Below, in pieces: positions 28,234-36,763 of a stretch of DNA of 64,000 nucleotides. Position numbers and translations under genes: made by a program. The stretch spans positions 22,453 through 86,452 of the forward strand of contig CAUJCR010000015.1 of assembly GCA_963169355.1 (NCBI GenBank). The letters are read 5' to 3'. This DNA is from Bacteroidota bacterium. GTDB taxonomy: Bacteria; Bacteroidota; Bacteroidia; B-17B0; Aurantibacillaceae. Position 1 is the stretch's first letter, and each line of letters begins with the position of its first letter. The notes beneath the pieces are model-generated. The model was not told where the DNA came from. It ran no database searches and was given only the letters and a program-made list of their open reading frames with translations.

Positions 28234-28792
28234 ATGACTTAATAATCCTGTCTTTAATTTTAACTGCTGGATTACCTTGATAGATAGACCAAGGTAATAA
28301 ATGCGAAGTAGCAACACTATTTACTGTAAGTACTGCATGACTTCCTACTTTAACTCCTGGGCAAACTACGGCTTGTGCTCCTACCCAAGCACCTTCTTCA
28401 ATGGTAATATTGCCAACTATTAAATCAAATGCCGATTTCTTATAATGATGATTACCACATAACAACATGGCTCCCTGAGAAATACAAGAATTATCATGTA
28501 TAACTACAAATCCTAAATTATCAATCCATACACGTTCCCCAATCCAAACATAATTTCCAACACTTAAATTCCAAGGATATTTAATATTAACATAAGGTTT
28601 TATAACCACATTTTTTCCAATTCTTGCTCCAAACATTTTTAATAAAAAACATTTTACCGAAATGATAGGAAATGGCGAATTAAAAAAAGTGGCATTAATA
28701 ATATACCATAGTAATCTTTTAAAAGGATTACCGCCCTTTTTATACCAATCATTATTGTATTTTGATAAATCAGTTTTTAGTCGTGTTTCCAT
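28232..28792 (-). CDS. WcaF-type hexapeptide-repeat acetyltransferase
   Basis: 186 residues. After a short N-terminal part (NPFKRLLWYIINATFF), left-handed helix repeats dominate (IGKNVVIKPYVNI, VGNYVWIGERVWID, IGNITIEEGAWVGAQA), with the catalytic His region in LLCGNHHYK. This matches WcaF-like enzymes that O-acetylate sugars of surface polysaccharides. The start ATG overlaps the upstream stop as TAATG. With the asparagine synthase and epimerase upstream on the same strand it suggests a small surface-glycan cluster. Confidence 0.88.
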   Translation of the reverse strand: METRLKTDLSKYNNDWYKKGGNPFKRLLWYIINATFFNSPFPIISVKCFLLKMFGARIGKNVVIKPYVNIKYPWNLSVGNYVWIGERVWIDNLGFVVIHDNSCISQGAMLLCGNHHYKKSAFDLIVGNITIEEGAWVGAQAVVCPGVKVGSHAVLTVNSVATSHLLPWSIYQGNPAVKIKDRIIKS

Positions 28793-29193
28793 TATTTAAT
28801 TGAATCACATTGGCAAGGAATGGTAGTATCTAATAATTTAATATCACTAATATAAGAAATTGTATCTCTATCTTCAACAGCCATTTCATACTTTGCATTT
28901 TTTGTATCAATAGCTTGCAGATAATAAACTCCATAAGGTTTTTTATGAACTTCACTCAAATCATAATTCACTTTAAAATCTCGTATATTAATTTGAAAAA
29001 CCTTTTCAGGCATGTTCAAGCACTTTATCTTACATGATGCCTTTTCGCCAAGTTCCAAATATTGGTGTTTTAATTCCAATATTTTTAATTCATTGGGACT
29101 TGTACAACCTTTTTTAGTTACAATAAAAATCAGAATAATACATCCTGGTATAAATCCTATTAAAAAAAAGCGAATGCGTTGCCAAAAATTCAT
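28792..29193 (-). CDS. Hypothetical single-pass membrane protein
   Basis: 133 residues from the ATG (a TTG two codons upstream is possible). A membrane helix (about 8-28) is followed by a soluble domain ending CQCDSIK, with four cysteines in all. No known motif; it may sit in the periplasm with its N-terminus in the inner membrane. It is coupled to the acetyltransferase gene through a TAATG overlap, so a role in the same glycan pathway is plausible but not shown. Confidence 0.65.
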   Translation of the reverse strand: MNFWQRIRFFLIGFIPGCIILIFIVTKKGCTSPNELKILELKHQYLELGEKASCKIKCLNMPEKVFQINIRDFKVNYDLSEVHKKPYGVYYLQAIDTKNAKYEMAVEDRDTISYISDIKLLDTTIPCQCDSIK

Positions 29194-29270
29194 CTTCAAT
29201 ATACGTCAGAAAAAAAAATTAAACAAATGTAAGAAAAATGTTAAACCTTACTAGTATTAGCTTCACAATC

Positions 29271-31160
29271 TTACTCCTCTACACCATGTTGATTGATCCA
29301 ATTGTTTAACACAACTAAGTGCCATACCCTACTCCATGTTACCTTTGAATCATTGGCTAAAAAGCGAGTCCATAAATCAGTAACTGCCTGTTTATTCACA
29401 AAACTCCTCTCCGAAAGTTCTTCGATATTCTTCTCGCAAAAATGTTTTAATTCATGTTTCAACCAATTTTTCCAAGGCAAAACAAATCCCATTTTTGGGC
29501 GATTAACAACTTCTGATGGTAATAAATCACCTAAAGAATCAATTAATAATTTTTTTGGCGAACTTGGATATTTATATTCATCAGGCACACTTAAAACAAA
29601 CTGAACTAATTGATAATCTAAAAAAGGAACTCTCACTTCAAGAGCCGTTGCCATACTCATTTGGTCGGCATCTCGCAACAACACATTTTGCATATATGTT
29701 TTTATTTCATACAATGAAACTCTACTTAGTATATGTTGTGAGTCTGTTTGGCTATTTTTAATGAGTTGTTTAATGAACTGATTATCGTCAACCTTATTCG
29801 TTAAAATAGATTTAAAAGTTTTTTGATTAAACAATTTACGATTTACAGGATAAGCATTTAATCCATTAATAGTAGATAGGTTTAATATTTCTGATGTTTT
29901 ATCTCCTTGAACAGAATTCTTTTTTAATGCCAGTGCTTTACCTAATAATCCTTTTGCAGGAATAACATTTAACCACGTTTTTTTTTCTAATTCATAAAAA
30001 CGCTTAAATATATCATAACCTGCAAATAACTCATCGCCACCTAAACCAGAAAGCGCCATTGTTATCCCCGCCTCTTTAGTGGCTTTAGATACAATATAGC
30101 TATTAGCACCATCTCCGCTTGGATGGTCAATTACTGATAATGCTTCGGGTAATTGTTTTAAAAAATCATCAGGTGTTAATCTTATTTCGTGATGCTCTGT
30201 ATTAAATCGCTGAGCAATTTGCTTAGCATACTTAGCTTCAGAGAACTCTCCTTCATCAAAGCTCACATTAAAGGTTCTTACCTTTTCTTGCGACACTTTA
30301 CTCATTAATCCAACAATAGCACTACTATCAATGCCTCCAGATAAAAATGCACCAAATGGAACATCTGCTACTAATCGGCGCTCCACCGAGGCTGTTAAAA
30401 GCTCATTAACTCGTTGACAAGTTTCTTTATAAGATAAATCTTTTAACGATTTTGCATACGTATTTATATTCCAATACTCAAAAACGTTTAAGTTATGATG
30501 TTGCCACTCCATAGCATGAGCTGGCATAAGCATAAACACATCTTGTAAGATGGTATTTGGCGCATGAACCGTGCTGTATTGTATATATTCGGCTACAGAT
30601 GATTGATTTAACCTTTTGTCTATAAGCCCCGATTGCATTAATGCTCTAATTTCGGAGGCAAATAATAAAGTGTTGTTTTTAAAATAATAATACAAGGGTT
30701 TTATGCCCATTCTATCGCGAGCTATCAACAATTTTTGTTCATCATTATCCCATATTGCAAAGGCAAACATCCCATTAAAATAATTTAAACACTCTTTTCC
30801 CCAACGTATGTAAGCAGCAAGAATAACCTCTGTATCAGTATCGGTTTTAAAAAAATAAGGCAGATGTTTTGAGCCATGTTGAGCTCCTTGTAACTCAATT
30901 TTTAACTCTCTATAATTATATAACTCGCCATTATATATTAAAACATAACGTCCATCATGCGAAATAAATGGCTGATTGCCCGATTCTGACAAATCAATAA
31001 TTGATAAACGACGATGTCCTAAAAAAACATGTTGGTTGTGCCAAATACCTTCGGCATCTGGTCCGCGATGCTTAATCGCATCGGTCATTTGATGAATAGC
31101 TTGCTTAAACTTAGCTTCTTGATTAGGTTCTTGAGTTACTATACCCGCAATTCCACACAT
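29271..31160 (-). CDS. asnB: Asparagine synthase (glutamine-hydrolysing)
   Basis: 629 residues. The mature N-terminus is Cys2 (MCGIAGI), the glutaminase nucleophile; the glutaminase domain runs to about 210 (RGPDAEG, YNGELYNY), and the ATP pyrophosphatase domain has SGGIDSSAIVG and SGLGGDELFAGYD. It makes asparagine, or amidates another carboxylate, with glutamine as nitrogen donor. Length and flanking acetyltransferase and epimerase genes resemble the AsnB paralogues of polysaccharide clusters, so an amidated uronic acid is an alternative product. It starts 6 bases after the epimerase gene stop. Confidence 0.92.
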   Translation of the reverse strand: MCGIAGIVTQEPNQEAKFKQAIHQMTDAIKHRGPDAEGIWHNQHVFLGHRRLSIIDLSESGNQPFISHDGRYVLIYNGELYNYRELKIELQGAQHGSKHLPYFFKTDTDTEVILAAYIRWGKECLNYFNGMFAFAIWDNDEQKLLIARDRMGIKPLYYYFKNNTLLFASEIRALMQSGLIDKRLNQSSVAEYIQYSTVHAPNTILQDVFMLMPAHAMEWQHHNLNVFEYWNINTYAKSLKDLSYKETCQRVNELLTASVERRLVADVPFGAFLSGGIDSSAIVGLMSKVSQEKVRTFNVSFDEGEFSEAKYAKQIAQRFNTEHHEIRLTPDDFLKQLPEALSVIDHPSGDGANSYIVSKATKEAGITMALSGLGGDELFAGYDIFKRFYELEKKTWLNVIPAKGLLGKALALKKNSVQGDKTSEILNLSTINGLNAYPVNRKLFNQKTFKSILTNKVDDNQFIKQLIKNSQTDSQHILSRVSLYEIKTYMQNVLLRDADQMSMATALEVRVPFLDYQLVQFVLSVPDEYKYPSSPKKLLIDSLGDLLPSEVVNRPKMGFVLPWKNWLKHELKHFCEKNIEELSERSFVNKQAVTDLWTRFLANDSKVTWSRVWHLVVLNNWINQHGVEE

Positions 31161-31166
31161 AAATAC

Positions 31167-32114
31167 TTATAAACCAATAGAACGTAAAAACTTATCGCTC
31201 GCCATCATTTTTTTAATTCCTTCTTCTATGCTTAATAACTCTCTTCCTAATATTTCTTTCATCTTTTGGTTATTAGGCTGTCTTCGGGTCATATCACCTT
31301 CTTTTAAAGCAGGTAAATGAATAATTTGAGATTTACTTTTTGTGATTTCAATTATCAACTTAGCTAAATCTAGCACGGTCATTAATTTATCACTACCAAT
31401 ATTAATGACATCATTCTTTATTAATTCTTTATTTAAAATAGAAACTAAAGTTTCAATATTATCATCAATATAAGTAAATGTTCTAGTTTGTGAGCCATCG
31501 CCATAAATTGTAATATCTTCGTTTTTTAAAGCTGCCGATAAAAAACGTGGCACCACAAAATCTGTACTCTGATTTGGGCCATAAGTATTAAAAAACCTAA
31601 AGATGGTATAATTTAAGCCATATTCCTGATGATAACTCTTTAAAAAACTTTCTCCCACATTTTTCACCACAGCATAAGGCACCCTAGAATTTAAAGGCGT
31701 GGTATGTTCGTGTTGTGGCAGCTCTACTGGCTCTCCATACACCTCCGAAGAAGATGAAAAATAAATATGTTTAACGGAGGTGTTTTTACTTAAATTTAAA
31801 ATATGCTTAATACCTGTAATATCCTCTAGTACACTAACTGGGTTTTCTTGTGTTCGTTGAACCCCAACTACCGCTGCAAAATGATAAACATAATCAAATT
31901 GATGGGCTAACATAATTGAAGAAATCTCTCTATAATCATTCACATTAGCTTTAATAAATTTCCAATTTGTAAGTTCATGAGAAGGTAATTTATATAAATA
32001 ACCAGTCGATAAATTATCTACCACTACCACAAAGTTTGACTTATCTAAAACAAGTTTTTCAACCAATGCGCCTCCAATGTTCCCAGCTCCTCCAGTAACT
32101 AATATTTTTCTCAT
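31167..32114 (-). CDS. NAD-dependent epimerase/dehydratase (nucleotide-sugar, extended SDR)
   Basis: 315 residues. N-terminal GGAGNIGG nucleotide-binding loop, catalytic SSSSEVYG and YAVVK (Tyr-x3-Lys), then RFFNTYGPNQ and TRTFTYIDD, as in GalE/UDP-glucuronate decarboxylase-like enzymes. It interconverts a nucleotide sugar; the exact substrate cannot be read. It is the first gene of the minus-strand glycan cluster, whose promoter box TATATTCG lies at 32136-32143. Confidence 0.9.
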   Translation of the reverse strand: MRKILVTGGAGNIGGALVEKLVLDKSNFVVVVDNLSTGYLYKLPSHELTNWKFIKANVNDYREISSIMLAHQFDYVYHFAAVVGVQRTQENPVSVLEDITGIKHILNLSKNTSVKHIYFSSSSEVYGEPVELPQHEHTTPLNSRVPYAVVKNVGESFLKSYHQEYGLNYTIFRFFNTYGPNQSTDFVVPRFLSAALKNEDITIYGDGSQTRTFTYIDDNIETLVSILNKELIKNDVINIGSDKLMTVLDLAKLIIEITKSKSQIIHLPALKEGDMTRRQPNNQKMKEILGRELLSIEEGIKKMMASDKFLRSIGL

Positions 32115-32135
32115 TTAACTATAAATAAAGTTCAA

Positions 32136-32143
32136 CGAATATA
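32136..32143 (-). promoter_or_regulatory. -7 box of the epimerase cluster promoter
   Basis: TATATTCG on the minus strand differs from TAnnTTTG at one position and lies 21 bases before the epimerase ATG. It is divergent from the carboxylase promoter. Confidence 0.4.
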
Positions 32144-32217
32144 CGGTTTTTCGACTATTACATACAATAAATCATATCTATTTTTTCGTTAGGCTTATGT
32201 ATTTGAGTAATAAAATT

Positions 32218-32225
32218 TATATTTG
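32218..32225 (+). promoter_or_regulatory. -7 box of the carboxylase promoter
   Basis: TATATTTG matches TAnnTTTG exactly, 24 bases before the ATG at 32250. A TTG inside this box would lengthen the coding frame but cannot be the start if the box works as a promoter. Confidence 0.55.
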
Positions 32226-32249
32226 TTAATTGATTTTAGAACGAACATT

Positions 32250-33878
32250 ATGAATTTGGAATTTAACAAAAACGACGATAAAATGCGTTTACTCATTTCT
32301 CAAATGGAGCAACGCTTATCAAAAATATACGAAGGTGGTGGAAAAGGGCGAATTGAAAAGCTACACGAGCAAGGGAAGATGAGTGCCCGCGAACGAATTG
32401 ATTTTTTACTTGATAAAAACACGCCTCGTTTTGAAATGGGTGCCTTTGCGGGTTTTGAGATGTACAAAGAACATGGTGGGTGTCCTGGTGGTGGTGTTGT
32501 TATTGTAATTGGATATGTAAGCGGTAAACAATGTATTGTTGTAGCCAATGATGCAACTGTAAAAGCAGGAGCTTGGTTTCCTATTACAGGTAAGAAAAAT
32601 TTACGTGCCCAAGAAATATCTATGGAAAATAAATTACCAATTATTTATTTAGTAGATAGTGCTGGTGTGTATTTACCAATGCAAGACGAAATATTTCCAG
32701 ACAAAGAACACTTTGGACGTATTTTTAGAAATAACGCTATTATGAGCGGCATGGGCATTACTCAAATATCGGCAGTGATGGGTAGTTGCGTAGCAGGCGG
32801 TGCTTACTTACCTATTATGAGTGATGAAGCCATGATAGTTGATAAAACAGGTTCCATATTTTTGGCAGGTAGTTACTTAGTAAAAGCTGCTATTGGCGAA
32901 AATATTGATAACGAAACCTTAGGTGGCGCAACCACGCATTGCGAAATAAGTGGTGTAACCGATTACAAATGTAAGGATGACAAAGATTGCTTAACTCGTA
33001 TTAGAAATATTATGAGTAAAATTGGCGATTATGAAAAGGCAGGATTTAATAGAATAGAGCCTGTTTTACCAAAAAAAGATCCAAAAGAAATTTATGGCAT
33101 TATTCCAGATACCCGTGATAAACAATACGAAGTGAGAGAAGTGATTGAACGACTTGTAGATGGTGGCGAGTATGATGAATACAAAGAGTTATACGGACAA
33201 TCCATTGTGTGTGCTTATGCCCGTATTGATGGATGGGCTGTGGGTATTGTGGCTAATCAACGTAAAGTGGTAAAAAGCAAAAAAGGCGAAATGCAGTTTG
33301 GTGGTGTTATTTATAGCGATAGTGCCGATAAAGCTGCTCGCTTTATTATGAATTGTAACCAAAAGAAAATACCGCTTGTATTTTTACAAGATGCTACTGG
33401 ATTTATGGTAGGGTCGAGAAGTGAACATGGTGGAATTATTAAAGATGGTGCTAAATTAGTAAATGCCATGGCTAATTCAGTAGTTCCAAAATTTACTATT
33501 ATAACAGGTAATAGTTATGGCGCTGCTAACTACGCCATGTGTGGAAAAGCCTACGATCCTCGATTAATTGTAGGATGGCCAACAGCACAAGTAGCAGTAA
33601 TGGGCGGCGCACAAGCGGCTAAAGTATTAGTGCAAATAGAAGTGGCTTCGTTAAAAGCTAAAGGCGAAGAAATTACCCCAGAAAGAGAAGCTGAATTATT
33701 TAATAAAATTAAAGATCGTTACGATACCCAAACCACTCCTTATTATGCGGCATCTCGCTTATGGTTAGATGCTATTATTGACCCATTAGAAACAAGAAAA
33801 GTAATTAGTATGGGTATTGAAGCCGCTAATCATGCGCCTATCACTAAGCCTTATAATGTAGGTGTACTCCAAACTTAA
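32250..33878 (+). CDS. Acyl-CoA carboxylase beta subunit (methylcrotonyl-CoA carboxylase type)
   Basis: 542 residues from ATG. Carboxyltransferase halves show KLHEQGKMSARERIDFLLD, GYVSGKQCIVVANDATVKAG, VDSAGVYLPMQDEIFPD and GNSYGAANYAMCGKAYDPR, the pattern of the methylcrotonyl-CoA carboxylase beta chain used in leucine breakdown. It transfers CO2 from carboxybiotin to the acyl-CoA. The biotin-carrying alpha subunit is not in the window. The next gene overlaps its end by 17 bases. Confidence 0.93.
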   Translation: MNLEFNKNDDKMRLLISQMEQRLSKIYEGGGKGRIEKLHEQGKMSARERIDFLLDKNTPRFEMGAFAGFEMYKEHGGCPGGGVVIVIGYVSGKQCIVVANDATVKAGAWFPITGKKNLRAQEISMENKLPIIYLVDSAGVYLPMQDEIFPDKEHFGRIFRNNAIMSGMGITQISAVMGSCVAGGAYLPIMSDEAMIVDKTGSIFLAGSYLVKAAIGENIDNETLGGATTHCEISGVTDYKCKDDKDCLTRIRNIMSKIGDYEKAGFNRIEPVLPKKDPKEIYGIIPDTRDKQYEVREVIERLVDGGEYDEYKELYGQSIVCAYARIDGWAVGIVANQRKVVKSKKGEMQFGGVIYSDSADKAARFIMNCNQKKIPLVFLQDATGFMVGSRSEHGGIIKDGAKLVNAMANSVVPKFTIITGNSYGAANYAMCGKAYDPRLIVGWPTAQVAVMGGAQAAKVLVQIEVASLKAKGEEITPEREAELFNKIKDRYDTQTTPYYAASRLWLDAIIDPLETRKVISMGIEAANHAPITKPYNVGVLQT

Positions 33879-34272
33879 TATTAAACACTGCTTGGCAGAA
33901 ACCATAAAAATAATAAAACAAGTCAACTTACCAGAAGCATCTATCTCGTTAAGAGAGGATGGCATTGTGCATATACATTATAATGAGAACACAGAGCTTG
34001 ATGTTCCTCTTCAGATGAAGATGCTTAAAATTTTCCAAGAGATAACTGATAGAAAACTATCACCTTTTCTAATTACTGCCTCCGATGGATTAAATGTAAC
34101 AGTAGAGGCGAGAGATAATGCGATAGCTATAGAGGAGATATCGCCTTGTTATGGTACAGCAGTTATTGTAAATAACTTAGCTTATCTATTAATTGCTAAT
34201 TTTTACCTAAAAGTTAACAAACCAAAAAGGCCCTATCAAATTTTTAAAAATGAAGAAGATGCTATCGTTTGA
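33862..34272 (+). CDS. Small protein of the DUF7793-like (STAS/SpoIIAA-like) family
   Basis: 136 residues, GTG start overlapping the carboxylase gene by 17 bases; a later TTG (33892) is the alternative. It has an N-terminal beta-hairpin region and the pattern AVIVNNLAYLLIANFYLK near the end, which is shared with the protein at 62352-62777 (AVLIDNLAKKILFNFYVK). The two are paralogues. The family resembles SpoIIAA-like folds and is common in Bacteroidota, but no role is known. Family name given from memory. Confidence 0.78.
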   Translation: MYSKLNIKHCLAETIKIIKQVNLPEASISLREDGIVHIHYNENTELDVPLQMKMLKIFQEITDRKLSPFLITASDGLNVTVEARDNAIAIEEISPCYGTAVIVNNLAYLLIANFYLKVNKPKRPYQIFKNEEDAIV

Positions 34273-34291
34273 CTCAAAACATTTTTGTAGA

Positions 34292-35242
34292 ATGAAACTA
34301 ATTCCTTTCCTTTTTCTGACACTTACCGTAAACATAAGCTATTCGCAAAATAAAACACCATTTATTTTTCGGATACAAGACAAGCAATCCATTAAACACT
34401 TGCGCAATTATATAAAAAATGACACTTTAATTCAAACAACTAATGCCATCATTCATGTATCTTATAATCAAGATTCACTAAAGCCCTATCTTTTATTGCT
34501 TCACGGAATGGGCGCCAATGGTAGAAGTAATTGGTACAATCAAATAAAACCATTATCAGATAAATTTAATCTTATAATTCCTGATTTAATTTATTACGGA
34601 GAAAGCACTTCGGATAGTAAAGATTACTCGGTTGAATTTCAAGCACAACAAATTAATGAAGCCATTGAAAAAATTGGGATTAAACAAAAAATAAATGTTG
34701 CAGGATTTAGTTATGGTGGTTTAACTACGGCTATGTTTAATGAATTATACCACCACAAAATTTCTAAAATTATTATTATTGATGGTCCTGTTAAATATTT
34801 CTCATCACACTCGGCAGATAGCTTAGCAAGAGTGGCGGGCGTTGAAAGCATGAAACAGATTATTGCGCCTAGTAATTTAAAAGAATTTGATGCCATGCAA
34901 GTGGCGGTTATGTCTTCGCCCTTTCTTATCGGGAAAAGTATGAAAAAGAAAATGATTCATTATTTCTTTAAACCGCATAAAGCTATACGTGATGCTCAAA
35001 TTGATTATATGATTACGCATCAAACGAAATATCAAAATTTGAATTATAATTTGGATATAACGCCTACGTTATTAATTTGGGGTGAAAAAGATGGCGTTGT
35101 TCCAGCAAGTGTAGGTCGTAATTTGCATAAAGCCTTTAATAAAACCACACAACTCATCATCTATCCAAATGCTAAGCATGATGCGCATTTTAGCTATACT
35201 AAAGAAGTCAATCAAGCAATTACCGATTTTTTAAAAAATTAA
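34292..35242 (+). CDS. Secreted alpha/beta hydrolase
   Basis: 316 residues from the ATG at 34292, chosen because the signal peptide (MKLIPFLFLTLTVNISYSQ) begins there; an upstream in-frame ATG at 34250 overlaps the preceding gene. Oxyanion region LLLHGMGANGRSNW, nucleophile elbow GFSYGG (Ser), acid in LLIWGEKDGVVP and late His in PNAKHDAHFS complete a catalytic triad. It should hydrolyse an ester or amide in the periplasm; the substrate is unknown. It forms a plus-strand run with the gene before it. Confidence 0.88.
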   Translation: MKLIPFLFLTLTVNISYSQNKTPFIFRIQDKQSIKHLRNYIKNDTLIQTTNAIIHVSYNQDSLKPYLLLLHGMGANGRSNWYNQIKPLSDKFNLIIPDLIYYGESTSDSKDYSVEFQAQQINEAIEKIGIKQKINVAGFSYGGLTTAMFNELYHHKISKIIIIDGPVKYFSSHSADSLARVAGVESMKQIIAPSNLKEFDAMQVAVMSSPFLIGKSMKKKMIHYFFKPHKAIRDAQIDYMITHQTKYQNLNYNLDITPTLLIWGEKDGVVPASVGRNLHKAFNKTTQLIIYPNAKHDAHFSYTKEVNQAITDFLKN

Positions 35243-35254
35243 TTAGATTTGTAT

Positions 35255-35758
35255 ATGCAAAAAACTAAAATACTTGACGCCTCTCAAATAAATCAAAAGA
35301 TAAACCGCATGGCTTATCAAATTTATGAGAACAACTTTAAAGAAAAAGAACTATTAATTGTAGGAATTGAAGGTAACGGCTATAAAGTTGCAGAAAGATT
35401 AGTAACAGTTCTAAGCTCTATATCATCTATTAAAACTAAACTTGGAAAAATTACTCTGAATAAAGAGAACCCATGGTTACAAGAACCAAAAATTGATTTT
35501 AGCCAAAAAGATTTCGAGCACAAATCCATCATTTTAGTAGATGATGTATTAAATAGTGGTAAAACATTAATTTATGCAGTAAAGCTCTTGTTATCCAAAC
35601 CTGTAAAACAACTTCACACATTAGTTTTAGTAGATAGAAGCCATAGACGATTTCCTGTAAAAGCTGATTTTGTTGGCCTTTCATTATCAACAACCTTACA
35701 AGAACGCATTGATACCGATTTTTCTAAAAAAGGGAAAGAGGCTGTTTATTTAATTTAG
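35255..35758 (+). CDS. Phosphoribosyltransferase family protein
   Basis: 167 residues from ATG. The PRPP-binding motif reads IILVDDVLNSGKT, with GIEGNGYKVAE upstream and VDRSHRRFPVKADFVG downstream, as in PyrR and hypoxanthine-type transferases. It probably links a base to phosphoribosyl pyrophosphate or acts as a PyrR-like regulator. An exact -7 box TAGATTTG (35244-35251) ends 3 bases before the ATG, so its message is probably leaderless. It converges on, and overlaps by 4 bases, the PorP/SprF gene. Confidence 0.88.
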   Translation: MQKTKILDASQINQKINRMAYQIYENNFKEKELLIVGIEGNGYKVAERLVTVLSSISSIKTKLGKITLNKENPWLQEPKIDFSQKDFEHKSIILVDDVLNSGKTLIYAVKLLLSKPVKQLHTLVLVDRSHRRFPVKADFVGLSLSTTLQERIDTDFSKKGKEAVYLI

Positions 35759-36759
35759 AACTTTGGACAAGTAACTAATACTTTTCTTGTTCGTTTTCTC
35801 TTTTTGTAAATTTCATAAACCAATGAAATTTCATGAGCACCCCAAGAATTGGTAATGCCTAATTTTGATATGGTTATATCATAACTATACCCTACTCTTA
35901 AATGATATTCAGTTAAATCAAATCCAACCAACAAAGCTATAGATTCCATATTGGTGTAAGTTGGAGCATATCTTTTAAGAGGCAATCCTCTGTACCAAAC
36001 ACCAACATTTAAAGGCACATGATAATAGTACACACCGAGGTCTAATTGGTCGTATCGTTGTTCATGGCGATAATTAATTGCGGGCGATAAATAACGTCTT
36101 ATATCTGTTTTACTTTTTTGTTCAATAATGTAACGGTACCCGCCATGTAAACTCAACGAAAGGGGCAATGGTACTCTATCCCCTATTAAACTACTGTTGG
36201 GTTGGGTTAAATGTTTGGCACTAAATCCTAACCAGTATTCATTAGAATTTAATAAAGCCCCAGCTGCAAAATCAACATAATTCAAGCGTTCATAATTAGA
36301 TGCTTCATTAGATATGCTTGAACCAGTAACTAATTGATCGTTAAACCGCAACTTATTAAAATCAATTCGTTTATTATTGAAATTCACATTAGCTCCCATT
36401 CGAATTTCTGAGAACTTAGAAATATTAAAACGATAGGAATAATTTAATCCAACTTGTGTGTGTGTTAAACCTGCTGTTCCCGCTTTATCTTGCATAACAT
36501 TAAGTCCTAAGCCACTATTCAAATCAGATAAGTTATAATCATAACTTGCCATATAGGTTTGATAGGCTTTTCTTACGCCTGGCCATTGATTGCGATAGTT
36601 AGCCACAAAGCGATGCTCATACGTTAAACCCGTAAATGCAGGATTAAGATACATAGGCGCTGCATAAAACTGAGTAAACTGAGGATCTTGCGCTTTTAAT
36701 GGTTTAAAAAAAACACAACTTGTGATGATGCAAGCTAAATATGTAAGTTGATGTTTAAT
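35755..36759 (-). CDS. PorP/SprF family T9SS outer-membrane protein (probable ATT start)
   Basis: About 334 residues. The family start is QDPQFTQFYAAPMYLNPAFTG, then a beta-barrel body. An internal ATG at 36654 would remove the signal peptide; the frame stays open upstream and encodes one (about KHQLTYLACIITSCVFF, then KPLKAQ). Between that and the upstream in-frame TAA there is no ATG, GTG or TTG, so ATT at 36757-36759 is the best start. PorP/SprF proteins work with T9SS to place giant cargo such as SprB on the surface. It follows the PD40 gene by 4 bases and shares the operon with the PKD protein. Confidence 0.88.
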   Translation of the reverse strand: MKHQLTYLACIITSCVFFKPLKAQDPQFTQFYAAPMYLNPAFTGLTYEHRFVANYRNQWPGVRKAYQTYMASYDYNLSDLNSGLGLNVMQDKAGTAGLTHTQVGLNYSYRFNISKFSEIRMGANVNFNNKRIDFNKLRFNDQLVTGSSISNEASNYERLNYVDFAAGALLNSNEYWLGFSAKHLTQPNSSLIGDRVPLPLSLSLHGGYRYIIEQKSKTDIRRYLSPAINYRHEQRYDQLDLGVYYYHVPLNVGVWYRGLPLKRYAPTYTNMESIALLVGFDLTEYHLRVGYSYDITISKLGITNSWGAHEISLVYEIYKKRKRTRKVLVTCPKF

Positions 36760-36763
36760 AGTG

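Noticed and set aside
32223..32249. TTG start for the carboxylase, nine codons upstream
   Set aside because: The TTG lies within the -7 box TATATTTG; the ATG at 32250 fits the family start better.
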